From contig NW_025963625.1 in NCBI RefSeq assembly GCF_910591885.1, positions 124,001 to 188,000 of the forward strand: 64,000 bases of DNA. The letters are read 5' to 3'. How positions within the stretch are numbered: the first letter of the stretch is position 1; every line of letters starts with the position of its first letter. The stretch is from Bombus terrestris (taxonomy: Eukaryota; Arthropoda; Insecta; Hymenoptera; Apidae). The notes beneath the pieces were generated by a model, which was not told the DNA's origin, ran no database searches, and saw nothing but the letters and a program-made list of their open reading frames with translations. A program made the translations under genes and the position numbers. This document shows, piece after piece, positions 1-12,440 of the stretch.

Positions 1-940
1 CAACGTGGGACAACGTGGGACAACGTGGGACACCGTTGGACATCGTTGGACACCGTGGGACACCGTGGGACAACGTGGGACAACGTGGGACAACGTGGGA
101 CAACGTGGGACAACGTGGGAAACCATGGAACAACGTGGGACAACGTGGGACACCGTTGGACATCGTTGGACAACGTGGGACAACGTGGGACAACGTGGGA
201 CAACGTGGGACAACGTGGGAAAACGTGGGACAACGTGGGACACCGTTGGACATCGCTGGACACCGTTGGACATCGTTGGACACCGTGGGACAACGTGGGA
301 CAACGTGGGACAACGTGGGACAACGTGGGACAACGTGGGACAACGTGGGACAACGTGGGACAACGTGGGACAACGTGGGACATCGTGGGACAACGTGGGA
401 CAACGTGGGACAACGTGGGACAACGTGGGACATCGTTGGACACCGTTGGACACCGTGGGACAACGTGGGACAACGTCGGACAACGTGGGACAACGTGGGA
501 CAACGTGGGACAACGTGGGACAACGTGGGACAACGTGGGACAACGTGGGACAACGTGGGACACCGTTGGACACCGTGGGACACCGCTGGACACCGTTGGA
601 CATCGTTGGACACCGTGGGACAACGTGGGACAACGTGGGACAACGTGGGACAACGTGGGACAACGTGGGACAACGTGGGACAACGTGGGACAACGTGGGA
701 CAACGTGGGACAACGTGGGACAACGTGGGACACCGTTGGACAACGTGGGACACCGTTGGACATCGTTGGACACCGTGGGACAACGTGGGACAACGTGGGA
801 CAACGTGGGACAACGTGGGACAACGTGGGACATCGTGGGACACCGTTGGACACCGTGGGACAACGTGGGACAACGTGGGACAACGTGGGACAACGTGGGA
901 CAACGTGGGACAACGTGGGACAACGTGGGACAACGTGGGA
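1..940. repeat. Left edge of array, related to the 950-bp subrepeat
   Basis: This stretch begins and ends inside the array. It has K at 121, aaacgtggga at 221, catcgctgga at 251 and caacgtcgga at 471. The same ordered markers occur after the K units at 11,721 (caacgtcgga at 12,081) and 18,031 (caacgtcgga at 18,391), about 350-360 bp from K. It therefore belongs with the 950-bp subrepeat seen at 10,771-12,440, not with the matching part of the 3,440-bp higher-order repeat, where the K-to-K distance is 770 bp rather than the 830 bp seen here. No gene is visible. Confidence 0.7.
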
Positions 941-2640
941 CAACGTGGGAAACCATGGAACAACGTGGGACAACGTGGGACACCGTTGGACATCGTTGGA
1001 CATCGTTGGACACCGTGGGACAACGTGGGACAACGTGGGACAACGTGGGACAACGTGGGACACCGTGGGACATCGTGGGACACCGTTGGACACCGTGGGA
1101 CAACGTGGGACAACGTGGGACAACGTGGGACAACGTGGGACAACGTGGGACAACGTGGGACAACGTGGGACAACGTGGGACACCGTTGGACACCGTTGGA
1201 CACCGTTGGACACCGTTGGATACCGTTGGACATCGTTGGACACCGTGGGACAACGTGGGACAACGTGGGACAACGTGGGACAACGTGGGACAACGTGGGA
1301 CAACGTGGGACACCGTTGGACAACGTGGGACACCGTTGGACATCGTTGGACACCGTGGGACAACGTGGGACAACGTGGGACAACGTGGGACAACGTGGGA
1401 CAACGTGGGACAACGTGGGACAACGTGGGACAACGTGGGACAACGTGGGACAACGTGGGACAACGTGGGACAACGTGGGACAACGTGGGACAACGTGGGA
1501 CAACGTGGGACAACGTGGGACAACGTGGGACAACGTGGGACAACGTGGGACATCGTGGGACAACGTGGGACACCGTTGGACACCGTTGGACACCGTTGGA
1601 CACCGTTGGACATCGTTGGACACCGTGGGACAACGTGGGACAACGTGGGACAACGTGGGAAACCATGGAACAACGTGGGACAACGTGGGACACCGTTGGA
1701 CATCGTTGGACAACGTGGGACAACGTGGGACAACGTGGGACAACGTGGGACAACGTGGGACAACGTGGGACAACGTGGGACACCGTTGGACACCGTGGGA
1801 CACCGTTGGACACCGTTGGACATCGTTGGACACCGTGGGACAACGTGGGACAACGTGGGACAACGTGGGACAACGTGGGACAACGTGGGACAACGTGGGA
1901 CAACGTGGGACAACGTGGGACAACGTGGGACAACGTGGGACAACGTGGGACATCGTGGGACAACGTGGGACAACGTGGGACAACGTGGGACAACGTGGGA
2001 CACCGTTGGACAACGTGGGACACCGTTGGACATCGTTGGACACCGTGGGACAACGTGGGACAACGTGGGACCACGTGGGACAACGTGGGACAACGTGGGA
2101 CAACGTGGGACAACGTGGGACAACGTGGGACAACGTGGGACAACGTGGGACATCGTGGGACAACGTGGGACAACGTGGGACAACGTGGGACAACGTGGGA
2201 CAACGTGGGACACCGTTGGACATCGTTGGACACCGTGGGACACCGTGGGACAACGTGGGACAACGTGGGACAACGTGGGACAACGTGGGACAACGTGGGA
2301 AACCATGGAACAACGTGGGACAACGTGGGACACCGGTGGACATCGTTGGACAACGTGGGACAACGTGGGACAACGTGGGACAACGTGGGACAACGTGGGA
2401 CAACGTGGGACACCGTTGGACACCGTGGGACACCGTTGGACACCGTTGGACATCGTTGGACACCGTGGGACAACGTGGGAAAACGTGGGACAACGTGGGA
2501 CAACGTGGGACAACGTGGGACAACGTGGGACAACGTGGGACAACGTGGGACAACGTGGGACAACGTGGGACAACGTGGGACAACGTGGGACACCGTTGGA
2601 CAACGTGGGACACCGTTGGACATCGTTGGACACCGTGGGA
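941..2640. repeat. 3,440-bp higher-order repeat, partial copy 1
   Basis: K units at 951, 1,661 and 2,301, the E-box unit ccacgtggga at 2,071, caccggtgga at 2,331 and aaacgtggga at 2,481 recur about 3,440 bp downstream at 4,381, 5,101, 5,741, 5,511, 5,771 and 5,921. The first part is offset 3,430, so one unit was gained or lost between about 1,231 and 1,661. The segment ends just before the taacgaggga unit at 2,641 that opens the next copy. It is the tail of a copy whose head is missing or replaced. Confidence 0.85.
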
Positions 2641-5600
2641 TAACGAGGGACAACGTGGGACAACGTGGGACAACGTGGGACAACGTGGGACACCGTTGGA
2701 CATCGTTGGACATCGTTGGACATCGTGGGACACCGTTGGACATCGTTGGACATCGTTGGACACCGTTGGACATCGTTGGACACCGTTGGACATCGTTGGA
2801 CATCGTTGGACATCGTTGGACATCGTTGGACACCGTTGGACACCGTTGGACACCGTTGGACATCGTTGGACACCGTGGGACAACGTGGGACAACGTGGGA
2901 CACCGTGGGACACCGTTGGACACCATTGGACATCGTTGGACACCGTGGGACAACGTGGGACAACGTGGGACAACGTGGGACAACGTGGGACAACGTGGGA
3001 CAACGTGGGACAACGTGGGACAACGTGGGACAACGTGGGACAACGTGGGACATCGTGGGACAACGTGGGACAACGTGGGACAACGTGGGACAACGTGGGA
3101 CATCGTTGGACACCGTTGGACATCGTTGGACACCGTGGGACAACGTGGGACAACGTGGGACAACGTGGGACAACGTGGGACAACGTGGGACAACGTGGGA
3201 CAACGTGGGACAACGTGGGACAACGTGGGACAACGTGGGACACCGTTGGACATCGCTGGACACCGTTGGACATCGTTGGACACCGTGGGACAACGTGGGA
3301 CAACGTGGGACAACGTGGGACAACGTGGGACAACGTGGGACAACGTGGGACAACGTGGGACATCGTGGGACAACGTGGGACAACGTGGGACAACGTGGGA
3401 CAACGTGGGACACCGTTGGACAACGTGGGACACCGTTGGACATCGTTGGACACCGTGGGACAACGTGGGACAACGTGGGACAACGTGGGACAACGTGGGA
3501 CAACGTGGGACAACGTGGGACACCGTTGGACATCGTTGGACACCGTGGGACACCGTGGGACAACGTGGGACAACGTGGGACAACGTGGGACAACGTGGGA
3601 CAACGTGGGAAACCATGGAACAACGTGGGACAACGTGGGACACCGTTGGACATCGTTGGACAACGTGGGACAACGTGGGACAACGTGGGACAACGTGGGA
3701 CAACGTGGGAAAACGTGGGACAACGTGGGACAACGTGGGACACCGTTGGACACCGTGGGACAACGTGGGACAACGTGGGACAACGTGGGACAACGTGGGA
3801 CAACGTGGGACAACGTGGGACAACGTGGGACACCGTTGGACACCGTGGGACACCGTTGGACACCGTTGGACATCGTTGGACACCGTGGGACAACGTGGGA
3901 CAACGTGGGACAACGTGGGACAACGTGGGACAACGTGGGACAACGTGGGACAACGTGGGACAACGTGGGACAACGTGGGACAACGTGGGACAACGTGGGA
4001 CATCGTGGGACAACGTGGGACAACGTGGGACAACGTGGGACAACGTGGGACACCGTTGGACAACGTGGGACACCGTTGGACATCGTTGGACACCGTGGGA
4101 CAACGTGGGACAACGTGGGACAACGTGGGACAACGTGGGACAACGTGGGACAACGTGGGACAACGTGGGACAACGTGGGACAACGTGGGACAACGTGGGA
4201 CAACGTGGGACAACGTGGGACAACGTGGGACAACGTGGGACAACGTGGGACAACGTGGGACAACGTGGGACAACGTGGGACAACGTGGGACACCGTTGGA
4301 CACCGTGGGACACCGTTGGACACCGTTGGACATCGTTGGACACCGTGGGACAACGTGGGACAACGTGGGACAACGTGGGAAACCATGGAACAACGTGGGA
4401 CAACGTGGGACACCGTGGGACATCGTTGGACATCGTTGGACACCGTGGGACAACGTGGGACAACGTGGGACAACGTGGGACAACGTGGGACAACGTGGGA
4501 CATCGTGGGACACCGTTGGACACCGTGGGACAACGTGGGACAACGTGGGACAACGTGGGACAACGTGGGACAACGTGGGACAACGTGGGACAACGTGGGA
4601 CAACGTGGGACACCGTTGGACACCGTTGGACACCGTTGGACACCGTTGGACACCGTTGGACATCGTTGGACACCGTGGGACAACGTGGGACAACGTGGGA
4701 CAACGTGGGACAACGTGGGACAACGTGGGACAACGTGGGACACCGTTGGACAACGTGGGACACCGTTGGACATCGTTGGACACCGTGGGACAACGTGGGA
4801 CAACGTGGGACAACGTGGGACAACGTGGGACAACGTGGGACAACGTGGGACAACGTGGGACAACGTGGGACAACGTGGGACAACGTGGGACAACGTGGGA
4901 CAACGTGGGACAACGTGGGACAACGTGGGACAACGTGGGACAACGTGGGACAACGTGGGACAACGTGGGACAACGTGGGACAACGTGGGACATCGTGGGA
5001 CAACGTGGGACACCGTTGGACACCGTTGGACACCGTTGGACACCGTTGGACATCGTTGGACACCGTGGGACAACGTGGGACAACGTGGGACAACGTGGGA
5101 AACCATGGAACAACGTGGGACAACGTGGGACACCGTTGGACATCGTTGGACAACGTGGGACAACGTGGGACAACGTGGGACAACGTGGGACAACGTGGGA
5201 CAACGTGGGACAACGTGGGACACCGTTGGACACCGTGGGACACCGTTGGACACCGTTGGACATCGTTGGACACCGTGGGACAACGTGGGACAACGTGGGA
5301 CAACGTGGGACAACGTGGGACAACGTGGGACAACGTGGGACAACGTGGGACAACGTGGGACAACGTGGGACAACGGGGGACAACGTGGGACATCGTGGGA
5401 CAACGTGGGACAACGTGGGACAACGTGGGACAACGTGGGACACCGTTGGACAACGTGGGACACCGTTGGACATCGTTGGACACCGTGGGACAACGTGGGA
5501 CAACGTGGGACCACGTGGGACAACGTGGGACAACGTGGGACAACGTGGGACAACGTGGGACAACGTGGGACAACGTGGGACAACGTGGGACATCGTGGGA

Positions 5601-6080
5601 CAACGTGGGACAACGTGGGACAACGTGGGACAACGTGGGACAACGTGGGACACCGTTGGACATCGTTGGACACCGTGGGACACCGTGGGACAACGTGGGA
5701 CAACGTGGGACAACGTGGGACAACGTGGGACAACGTGGGAAACCATGGAACAACGTGGGACAACGTGGGACACCGGTGGACATCGTTGGACAACGTGGGA
5801 CAACGTGGGACAACGTGGGACAACGTGGGACAACGTGGGACAACGTGGGACACCGTTGGACACCGTGGGACACCGTTGGACACCGTTGGACATCGTTGGA
5901 CACCGTGGGACAACGTGGGAAAACGTGGGACAACGTGGGACAACGTGGGACAACGTGGGACAACGTGGGACAACGTGGGACAACGTGGGACAACGTGGGA
6001 CAACGTGGGACAACGTGGGACAACGTGGGACACCGTTGGACAACGTGGGACACCGTTGGACATCGTTGGACACCGTGGGA
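2641..6080. repeat. 3,440-bp higher-order repeat, copy 2
   Basis: Opens with the rare unit taacgaggga, then four aG units and a 2-kb-scale alternation of aG runs with cT/tT clusters. Landmarks at offsets from the start: caccattgga +280, K at +970, +1,740, +2,460 and +3,100, ccacgtggga +2,870, caccggtgga +3,130, aaacgtggga +3,280. The same offsets recur in copy 3 at 6,361. By eye the two copies differ at about ten bases over 3.4 kb, for example caacggggga at 5,371 only here and a taccgttgga that is absent here at 4,651 but present at 8,371. This implies recent segmental duplication or active homogenisation. Confidence 0.9.
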
Positions 6081-6360
6081 TAACGAGGGACAACGTGGGA
6101 CAACGTGGGACAACGTGGGACAACGTGGGACACCGTTGGACATCGTTGGACACCGTTGGACACCGTTGGACATCGTTGGACACCGTGGGACAACGTGGGA
6201 AAACGTGGGACAACGTGGGACAACGTGGGACAACGTGGGACAACGTGGGACAACGTGGGACAACGTGGGACAACGTGGGACAACGTGGGACAACGTGGGA
6301 CAACGTGGGACACCGTTGGACAACGTGGGACACCGTTGGACATCGTTGGACACCGTGGGA
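6081..6360. repeat. 280-bp duplicated tail between higher-order copies
   Basis: Starts with its own taacgaggga unit and repeats the end of the preceding copy: 6,161-6,360 matches 5,881-6,080 at an offset of 280, including aaacgtggga at 6,201 against 5,921. A second taacgaggga follows at 6,361. The structure is what unequal exchange between misaligned copy ends would leave. It makes the distance between copy starts 3,720 bp here but 3,440 bp at the next junction. Confidence 0.85.
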
Positions 6361-9300
6361 TAACGAGGGACAACGTGGGACAACGTGGGACAACGTGGGA
6401 CAACGTGGGACACCGTTGGACATCGTTGGACATCGTTGGACATCGTGGGACACCGTTGGACATCGTTGGACATCGTTGGACACCGTTGGACATCGTTGGA
6501 CACCGTTGGACATCGTTGGACATCGTTGGACATCGTTGGACATCGTTGGACACCGTTGGACACCGTTGGACACCGTTGGACATCGTTGGACACCGTGGGA
6601 CAACGTGGGACAACGTGGGACACCGTGGGACACCGTTGGACACCATTGGACATCGTTGGACACCGTGGGACAACGTGGGACAACGTGGGACAACGTGGGA
6701 CAACGTGGGACAACGTGGGACAACGTGGGACAACGTGGGACAACGTGGGACAACGTGGGACAACGTGGGACATCGTGGGACAACGTGGGACAACGTGGGA
6801 CAACGTGGGACAACGTGGGACATCGTTGGACACCGTTGGACATCGTTGGACACCGTGGGACAACGTGGGACAACGTGGGACAACGTGGGACAACGTGGGA
6901 CAACGTGGGACAACGTGGGACAACGTGGGACAACGTGGGACAACGTGGGACAACGTGGGACACCGTTGGACATCGCTGGACACCGTTGGACATCGTTGGA
7001 CACCGTGGGACAACGTGGGACAACGTGGGACAACGTGGGACAACGTGGGACAACGTGGGACAACGTGGGACAACGTGGGACATCGTGGGACAACGTGGGA
7101 CAACGTGGGACAACGTGGGACAACGTGGGACACCGTTGGACAACGTGGGACACCGTTGGACATCGTTGGACACCGTGGGACAACGTGGGACAACGTGGGA
7201 CAACGTGGGACAACGTGGGACAACGTGGGACAACGTGGGACACCGTTGGACATCGTTGGACACCGTGGGACACCGTGGGACAACGTGGGACAACGTGGGA
7301 CAACGTGGGACAACGTGGGACAACGTGGGAAACCATGGAACAACGTGGGACAACGTGGGACACCGTTGGACATCGTTGGACAACGTGGGACAACGTGGGA
7401 CAACGTGGGACAACGTGGGACAACGTGGGAAAACGTGGGACAACGTGGGACAACGTGGGACACCGTGGGACACCGTGGGACAACGTGGGACAACGTGGGA
7501 CAACGTGGGACAACGTGGGACAACGTGGGACAACGTGGGACAACGTGGGACACCGTTGGACACCGTGGGACACCGTTGGACACCGTTGGACATCGTTGGA
7601 CACCGTGGGACAACGTGGGACAACGTGGGACAACGTGGGACAACGTGGGACAACGTGGGACAACGTGGGACAACGTGGGACAACGTGGGACAACGTGGGA
7701 CAACGTGGGACAACGTGGGACATCGTGGGACAACGTGGGACAACGTGGGACAACGTGGGACAACGTGGGACACCGTTGGACAACGTGGGACACCGTTGGA
7801 CATCGTTGGACACCGTGGGACAACGTGGGACAACGTGGGACAACGTGGGACAACGTGGGACAACGTGGGACAACGTGGGACAACGTGGGACAACGTGGGA
7901 CAACGTGGGACAACGTGGGACAACGTGGGACAACGTGGGACAACGTGGGACAACGTGGGACAACGTGGGACAACGTGGGACAACGTGGGACAACGTGGGA
8001 CAACGTGGGACACCGTGGGACACCGTGGGACACCGTTGGACACCGTGGGACATCGTTGGACACCGTGGGACAACGTGGGACAACGTGGGACAACGTGGGA
8101 AACCATGGAACAACGTGGGACAACGTGGGACACCGTTGGACATCGTTGGACATCGTTGGACACCGTGGGACAACGTGGGACAACGTGGGACAACGTGGGA
8201 CAACGTGGGACAACGTGGGACATCGTGGGACACCGTTGGACACCGTGGGACAACGTGGGACAACGTGGGACAACGTGGGACAACGTGGGACAACGTGGGA
8301 CAACGTGGGACAACGTGGGACAACGTGGGACACCGTTGGACACCGTTGGACACCGTTGGACACCGTTGGATACCGTTGGACATCGTTGGACACCGTGGGA
8401 CAACGTGGGACAACGTGGGACAACGTGGGACAACGTGGGACAACGTGGGACAACGTGGGACACCGTTGGACAACGTGGGACACCGTTGGACATCGTTGGA
8501 CACCGTGGGACAACGTGGGACAACGTGGGACAACGTGGGACAACGTGGGACAACGTGGGACAACGTGGGACAACGTGGGACAACGTGGGACAACGTGGGA
8601 CAACGTGGGACAACGTGGGACAACGTGGGACAACGTGGGACAACGTGGGACAACGTGGGACAACGTGGGACAACGTGGGACAACGTGGGACAACGTGGGA
8701 CAACGTGGGACATCGTGGGACAACGTGGGACACCGTTGGACACCGTTGGACACCGTTGGACACCGTTGGACATCGTTGGACACCGTGGGACAACGTGGGA
8801 CAACGTGGGACAACGTGGGAAACCATGGAACAACGTGGGACAACGTGGGACACCGTTGGACATCGTTGGACAACGTGGGACAACGTGGGACAACGTGGGA
8901 CAACGTGGGACAACGTGGGACAACGTGGGACAACGTGGGACACCGTTGGACACCGTGGGACACCGTTGGACACCGTTGGACATCGTTGGACACCGTGGGA
9001 CAACGTGGGACAACGTGGGACAACGTGGGACAACGTGGGACAACGTGGGACAACGTGGGACAACGTGGGACAACGTGGGACAACGTGGGACAACGTGGGA
9101 CAACGTGGGACATCGTGGGACAACGTGGGACAACGTGGGACAACGTGGGACAACGTGGGACACCGTTGGACAACGTGGGACACCGTTGGACATCGTTGGA
9201 CACCGTGGGACAACGTGGGACAACGTGGGACCACGTGGGACAACGTGGGACAACGTGGGACAACGTGGGACAACGTGGGACAACGTGGGACAACGTGGGA

Positions 9301-9800
9301 CAACGTGGGACATCGTGGGACAACGTGGGACAACGTGGGACAACGTGGGACAACGTGGGACAACGTGGGACACCGTTGGACATCGTTGGACACCGTGGGA
9401 CACCGTGGGACAACGTGGGACAACGTGGGACAACGTGGGACAACGTGGGACAACGTGGGAAACCATGGAACAACGTGGGACAACGTGGGACACCGGTGGA
9501 CATCGTTGGACAACGTGGGACAACGTGGGACAACGTGGGACAACGTGGGACAACGTGGGACAACGTGGGACACCGTTGGACACCGTGGGACACCGTTGGA
9601 CACCGTTGGACATCGTTGGACACCGTGGGACAACGTGGGAAAACGTGGGACAACGTGGGACAACGTGGGACAACGTGGGACAACGTGGGACAACGTGGGA
9701 CACCGTGGGACAACGTGGGACAACGTGGGACAACGTGGGACAACGTGGGACAGCGTGGGACAACGTGGGACACCGTTGGACATCGTTGGACACCGTGGGA
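6361..9800. repeat. 3,440-bp higher-order repeat, copy 3
   Basis: Landmarks repeat copy 2 at an offset of 3,720: K at 7,331, 8,101, 8,821 and 9,461, caccattgga at 6,641, ccacgtggga at 9,231, caccggtgga at 9,491. Private differences lie mostly near the end: caccgtggga at 9,701 and cagcgtggga at 9,751 replace the aG and cT units found at 5,981 and 6,031. A taacgaggga unit at 9,801 opens the following copy. Confidence 0.9.
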
Positions 9801-10890
9801 TAACGAGGGACAACGTGGGACAACGTGGGACAACGTGGGACAACGTGGGACACCGTTGGACATCGTTGGACATCGTTGGACATCGTGGGACACCGTTGGA
9901 CATCGTTGGACATCGTTGGACACCGTTGGACATCGTTGGACACCGTTGGACATCGTTGGACATCGTTGGACATCGTTGGACATCGTTGGACACCGTTGGA
10001 CACCGTTGGACACCGTTGGACATCGTTGGACACCGTGGGACAACGTGGGACAACGTGGGACACCGTGGGACACCGTTGGACACCATTGGACATCGTTGGA
10101 CAACGTTGGACAACGTGGGACAACGTGGGACAACGTGGGACAACGTGGGACAACGTGGGACAACGTGGGACAACGTGGGACAACGTGGGACAACGTGGGA
10201 CAACGTGGGACATCGTGGGACAACGTGGGACAACGTGGGACAACGTGGGACAACGTGGGACATCGTTGGACACCGTTGGACATCGTTGGACACCGTGGGA
10301 CAACGTGGGACAACGTGGGACAACGTGGGACAACGTGGGACAACGTGGGACAACGTGGGACAACGTGGGACAACGTGGGACAACGTGGGACAACGTGGGA
10401 CACCGTTGGACATCGCTGGACACCGTTGGACATCGTTGGACACCGTGGGACAACGTGGGACAACGTGGGACAACGTGGGACAACGTGGGACAACGTGGGA
10501 CAACGTGGGACAACGTGGGACATCGTGGGACAACGTGGGACAACGTGGGACAACGTGGGACAACGTGGGACACCGTTGGACAACGTGGGACACCGTTGGA
10601 CATCGTTGGACACCGTGGGACAACGTGGGACAACGTGGGACAACGTGGGACAACGTGGGACAACGTGGGACAACGTGGGACACCGTGGGACATCGTTGGA
10701 CACCGTGGGACACCGTGGGACAACGTGGGACAACGTGGGACAACGTGGGACAACGTGGGACAACGTGGGAAACCATGGAACAACGTTGGACAACGTGGGA
10801 CACCGTTGGACATCGTTGGACAACGTGGGACAACGTGGGACAACGTGGGACAACGTGGGACAACGTGGGAAAACGTGGGACAACGTGGGA
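9801..10890. repeat. 3,440-bp higher-order repeat, partial copy 4
   Basis: Follows copy 3 at an offset of 3,440 through caccattgga at 10,081, K at 10,771 and aaacgtggga at 10,871. Three single-base-class differences are visible: aT at 10,101 and 10,781, and cG for cT at 10,681. The match breaks at about 10,890, where cT then catcgctgga replace the cG pair of copy 3, and the array passes into the 950-bp subrepeat. Confidence 0.85.
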
Positions 10891-12440
10891 CACCGTTGGA
10901 CATCGCTGGACACCGTTGGACATCGTTGGACACCGTGGGACAACGTGGGACAACGTGGGACAACGTGGGACAACGTGGGACAACGTGGGACAACGTGGGA
11001 CAACGTGGGACAACGTGGGACAACGTGGGACAACGTGGGACAACGTGGGACAACGTGGGACATCGTGGGACAACGTGGGACAACGTGGGACAACGTGGGA
11101 CAACGTGGGACATCGTTGGACACCGTTGGACACCGTGGGACAACGTGGGACAACGTCGGACAACGTGGGACAACGTGGGACAACGTGGGACAACGTGGGA
11201 CAACGTGGGACAACGTGGGACAACGTGGGACAACGTGGGACACCGTTGGACACCGTGGGACACCGTTGGACACCGTGGGACACCGTTGGACACCGTTGGA
11301 CATCGTTGGACACCGTGGGACAACGTGGGACAACGTGGGACAACGTGGGACAACGTGGGACAACGTGGGACAACGTGGGACAACGTGGGACAACGTGGGT
11401 CAACGTGGGACAACGTGGGACAACGTGGGACAACGTGGGACACCGTTGGACAACGTGGGACACCGTTGGACATCGTTGGACACCGTTGGACAACGTGGGA
11501 CATCGTGGGACAACGTGGGACAACGTGGGACAACGTGGGACACCGTTGGACATCGTTGGACACCGTGGGACAACGTGGGACAACGTGGGACAACGTGGGA
11601 CAACGTGGGACAACGTGGGACAACGTGGGACACCGTTGGACATCGTTGGACACCGTGGGACACCGTGGGACAACGTGGGACAACGTGGGACAACGTGGGA
11701 CAACGTGGGACAACGTGGGAAACCATGGAACAACGTGGGACAACGTGGGACACCGTTGGACATCGTTGGACAACGTGGGACAACGTGGGACAACGTGGGA
11801 CAACGTGGGACAACGTGGGAAAACGTGGGACAACGTGGGACACCGTTGGACATCGCTGGACACCGTTGGACATCGTTGGACACCGTGGGACAACGTGGGA
11901 CAACGTGGGACAACGTGGGACAACGTGGGACAACGTGGGACAACGTGGGACAACGTGGGACAACGTGGGACAACGTGGGACAACGTGGGACATCGTGGGA
12001 CAACGTGGGACAACGTGGGACAACGTGGGACAACGTGGGACATCGTTGGACACCGTTGGACACCGTGGGACAACGTGGGACAACGTCGGACAACGTGGGA
12101 CAACGTGGGACAACGTGGGACAACGTGGGACAACGTGGGACAACGTGGGACAACGTGGGACAACGTGGGACACCGTTGGACACCGTGGGACACCGTTGGA
12201 CACCGTTGGACATCGTTGGACACCGTGGGACAACGTGGGACAACGTGGGACAACGTGGGACAACGTGGGACAACGTGGGACAACGTGGGACAACGTGGGA
12301 CAACGTGGGACAACGTGGGACAACGTGGGACAACGTGGGACAACGTGGGACACCGTTGGACAACGTGGGACACCGTTGGACATCGTTGGACACCGTGGGA
12401 CACCGTGGGACAACGTGGGACAACGTGGGACAACGTGGGA
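10891..12440. repeat. 950-bp subrepeat region
   Basis: K units at 10,771 and 11,721 are 950 bp apart. Each is followed by aaacgtggga about 100 bp later, then catcgctgga, then caacgtcgga (11,151 and 12,081). A further copy begins at 18,031 (offset 6,310 from 11,721), and the window's first 940 bp are also of this type. A private unit ending in t at 11,391 (gggt) creates the only reverse-strand stop for a long distance, at 11,400. Confidence 0.75.

Noticed and set aside
2641..9810. taacgaggga as a functional stop or terminator
   Set aside because: It gives TAA in only one frame, occurs four times at higher-order junctions, and has no hairpin or T-tract.
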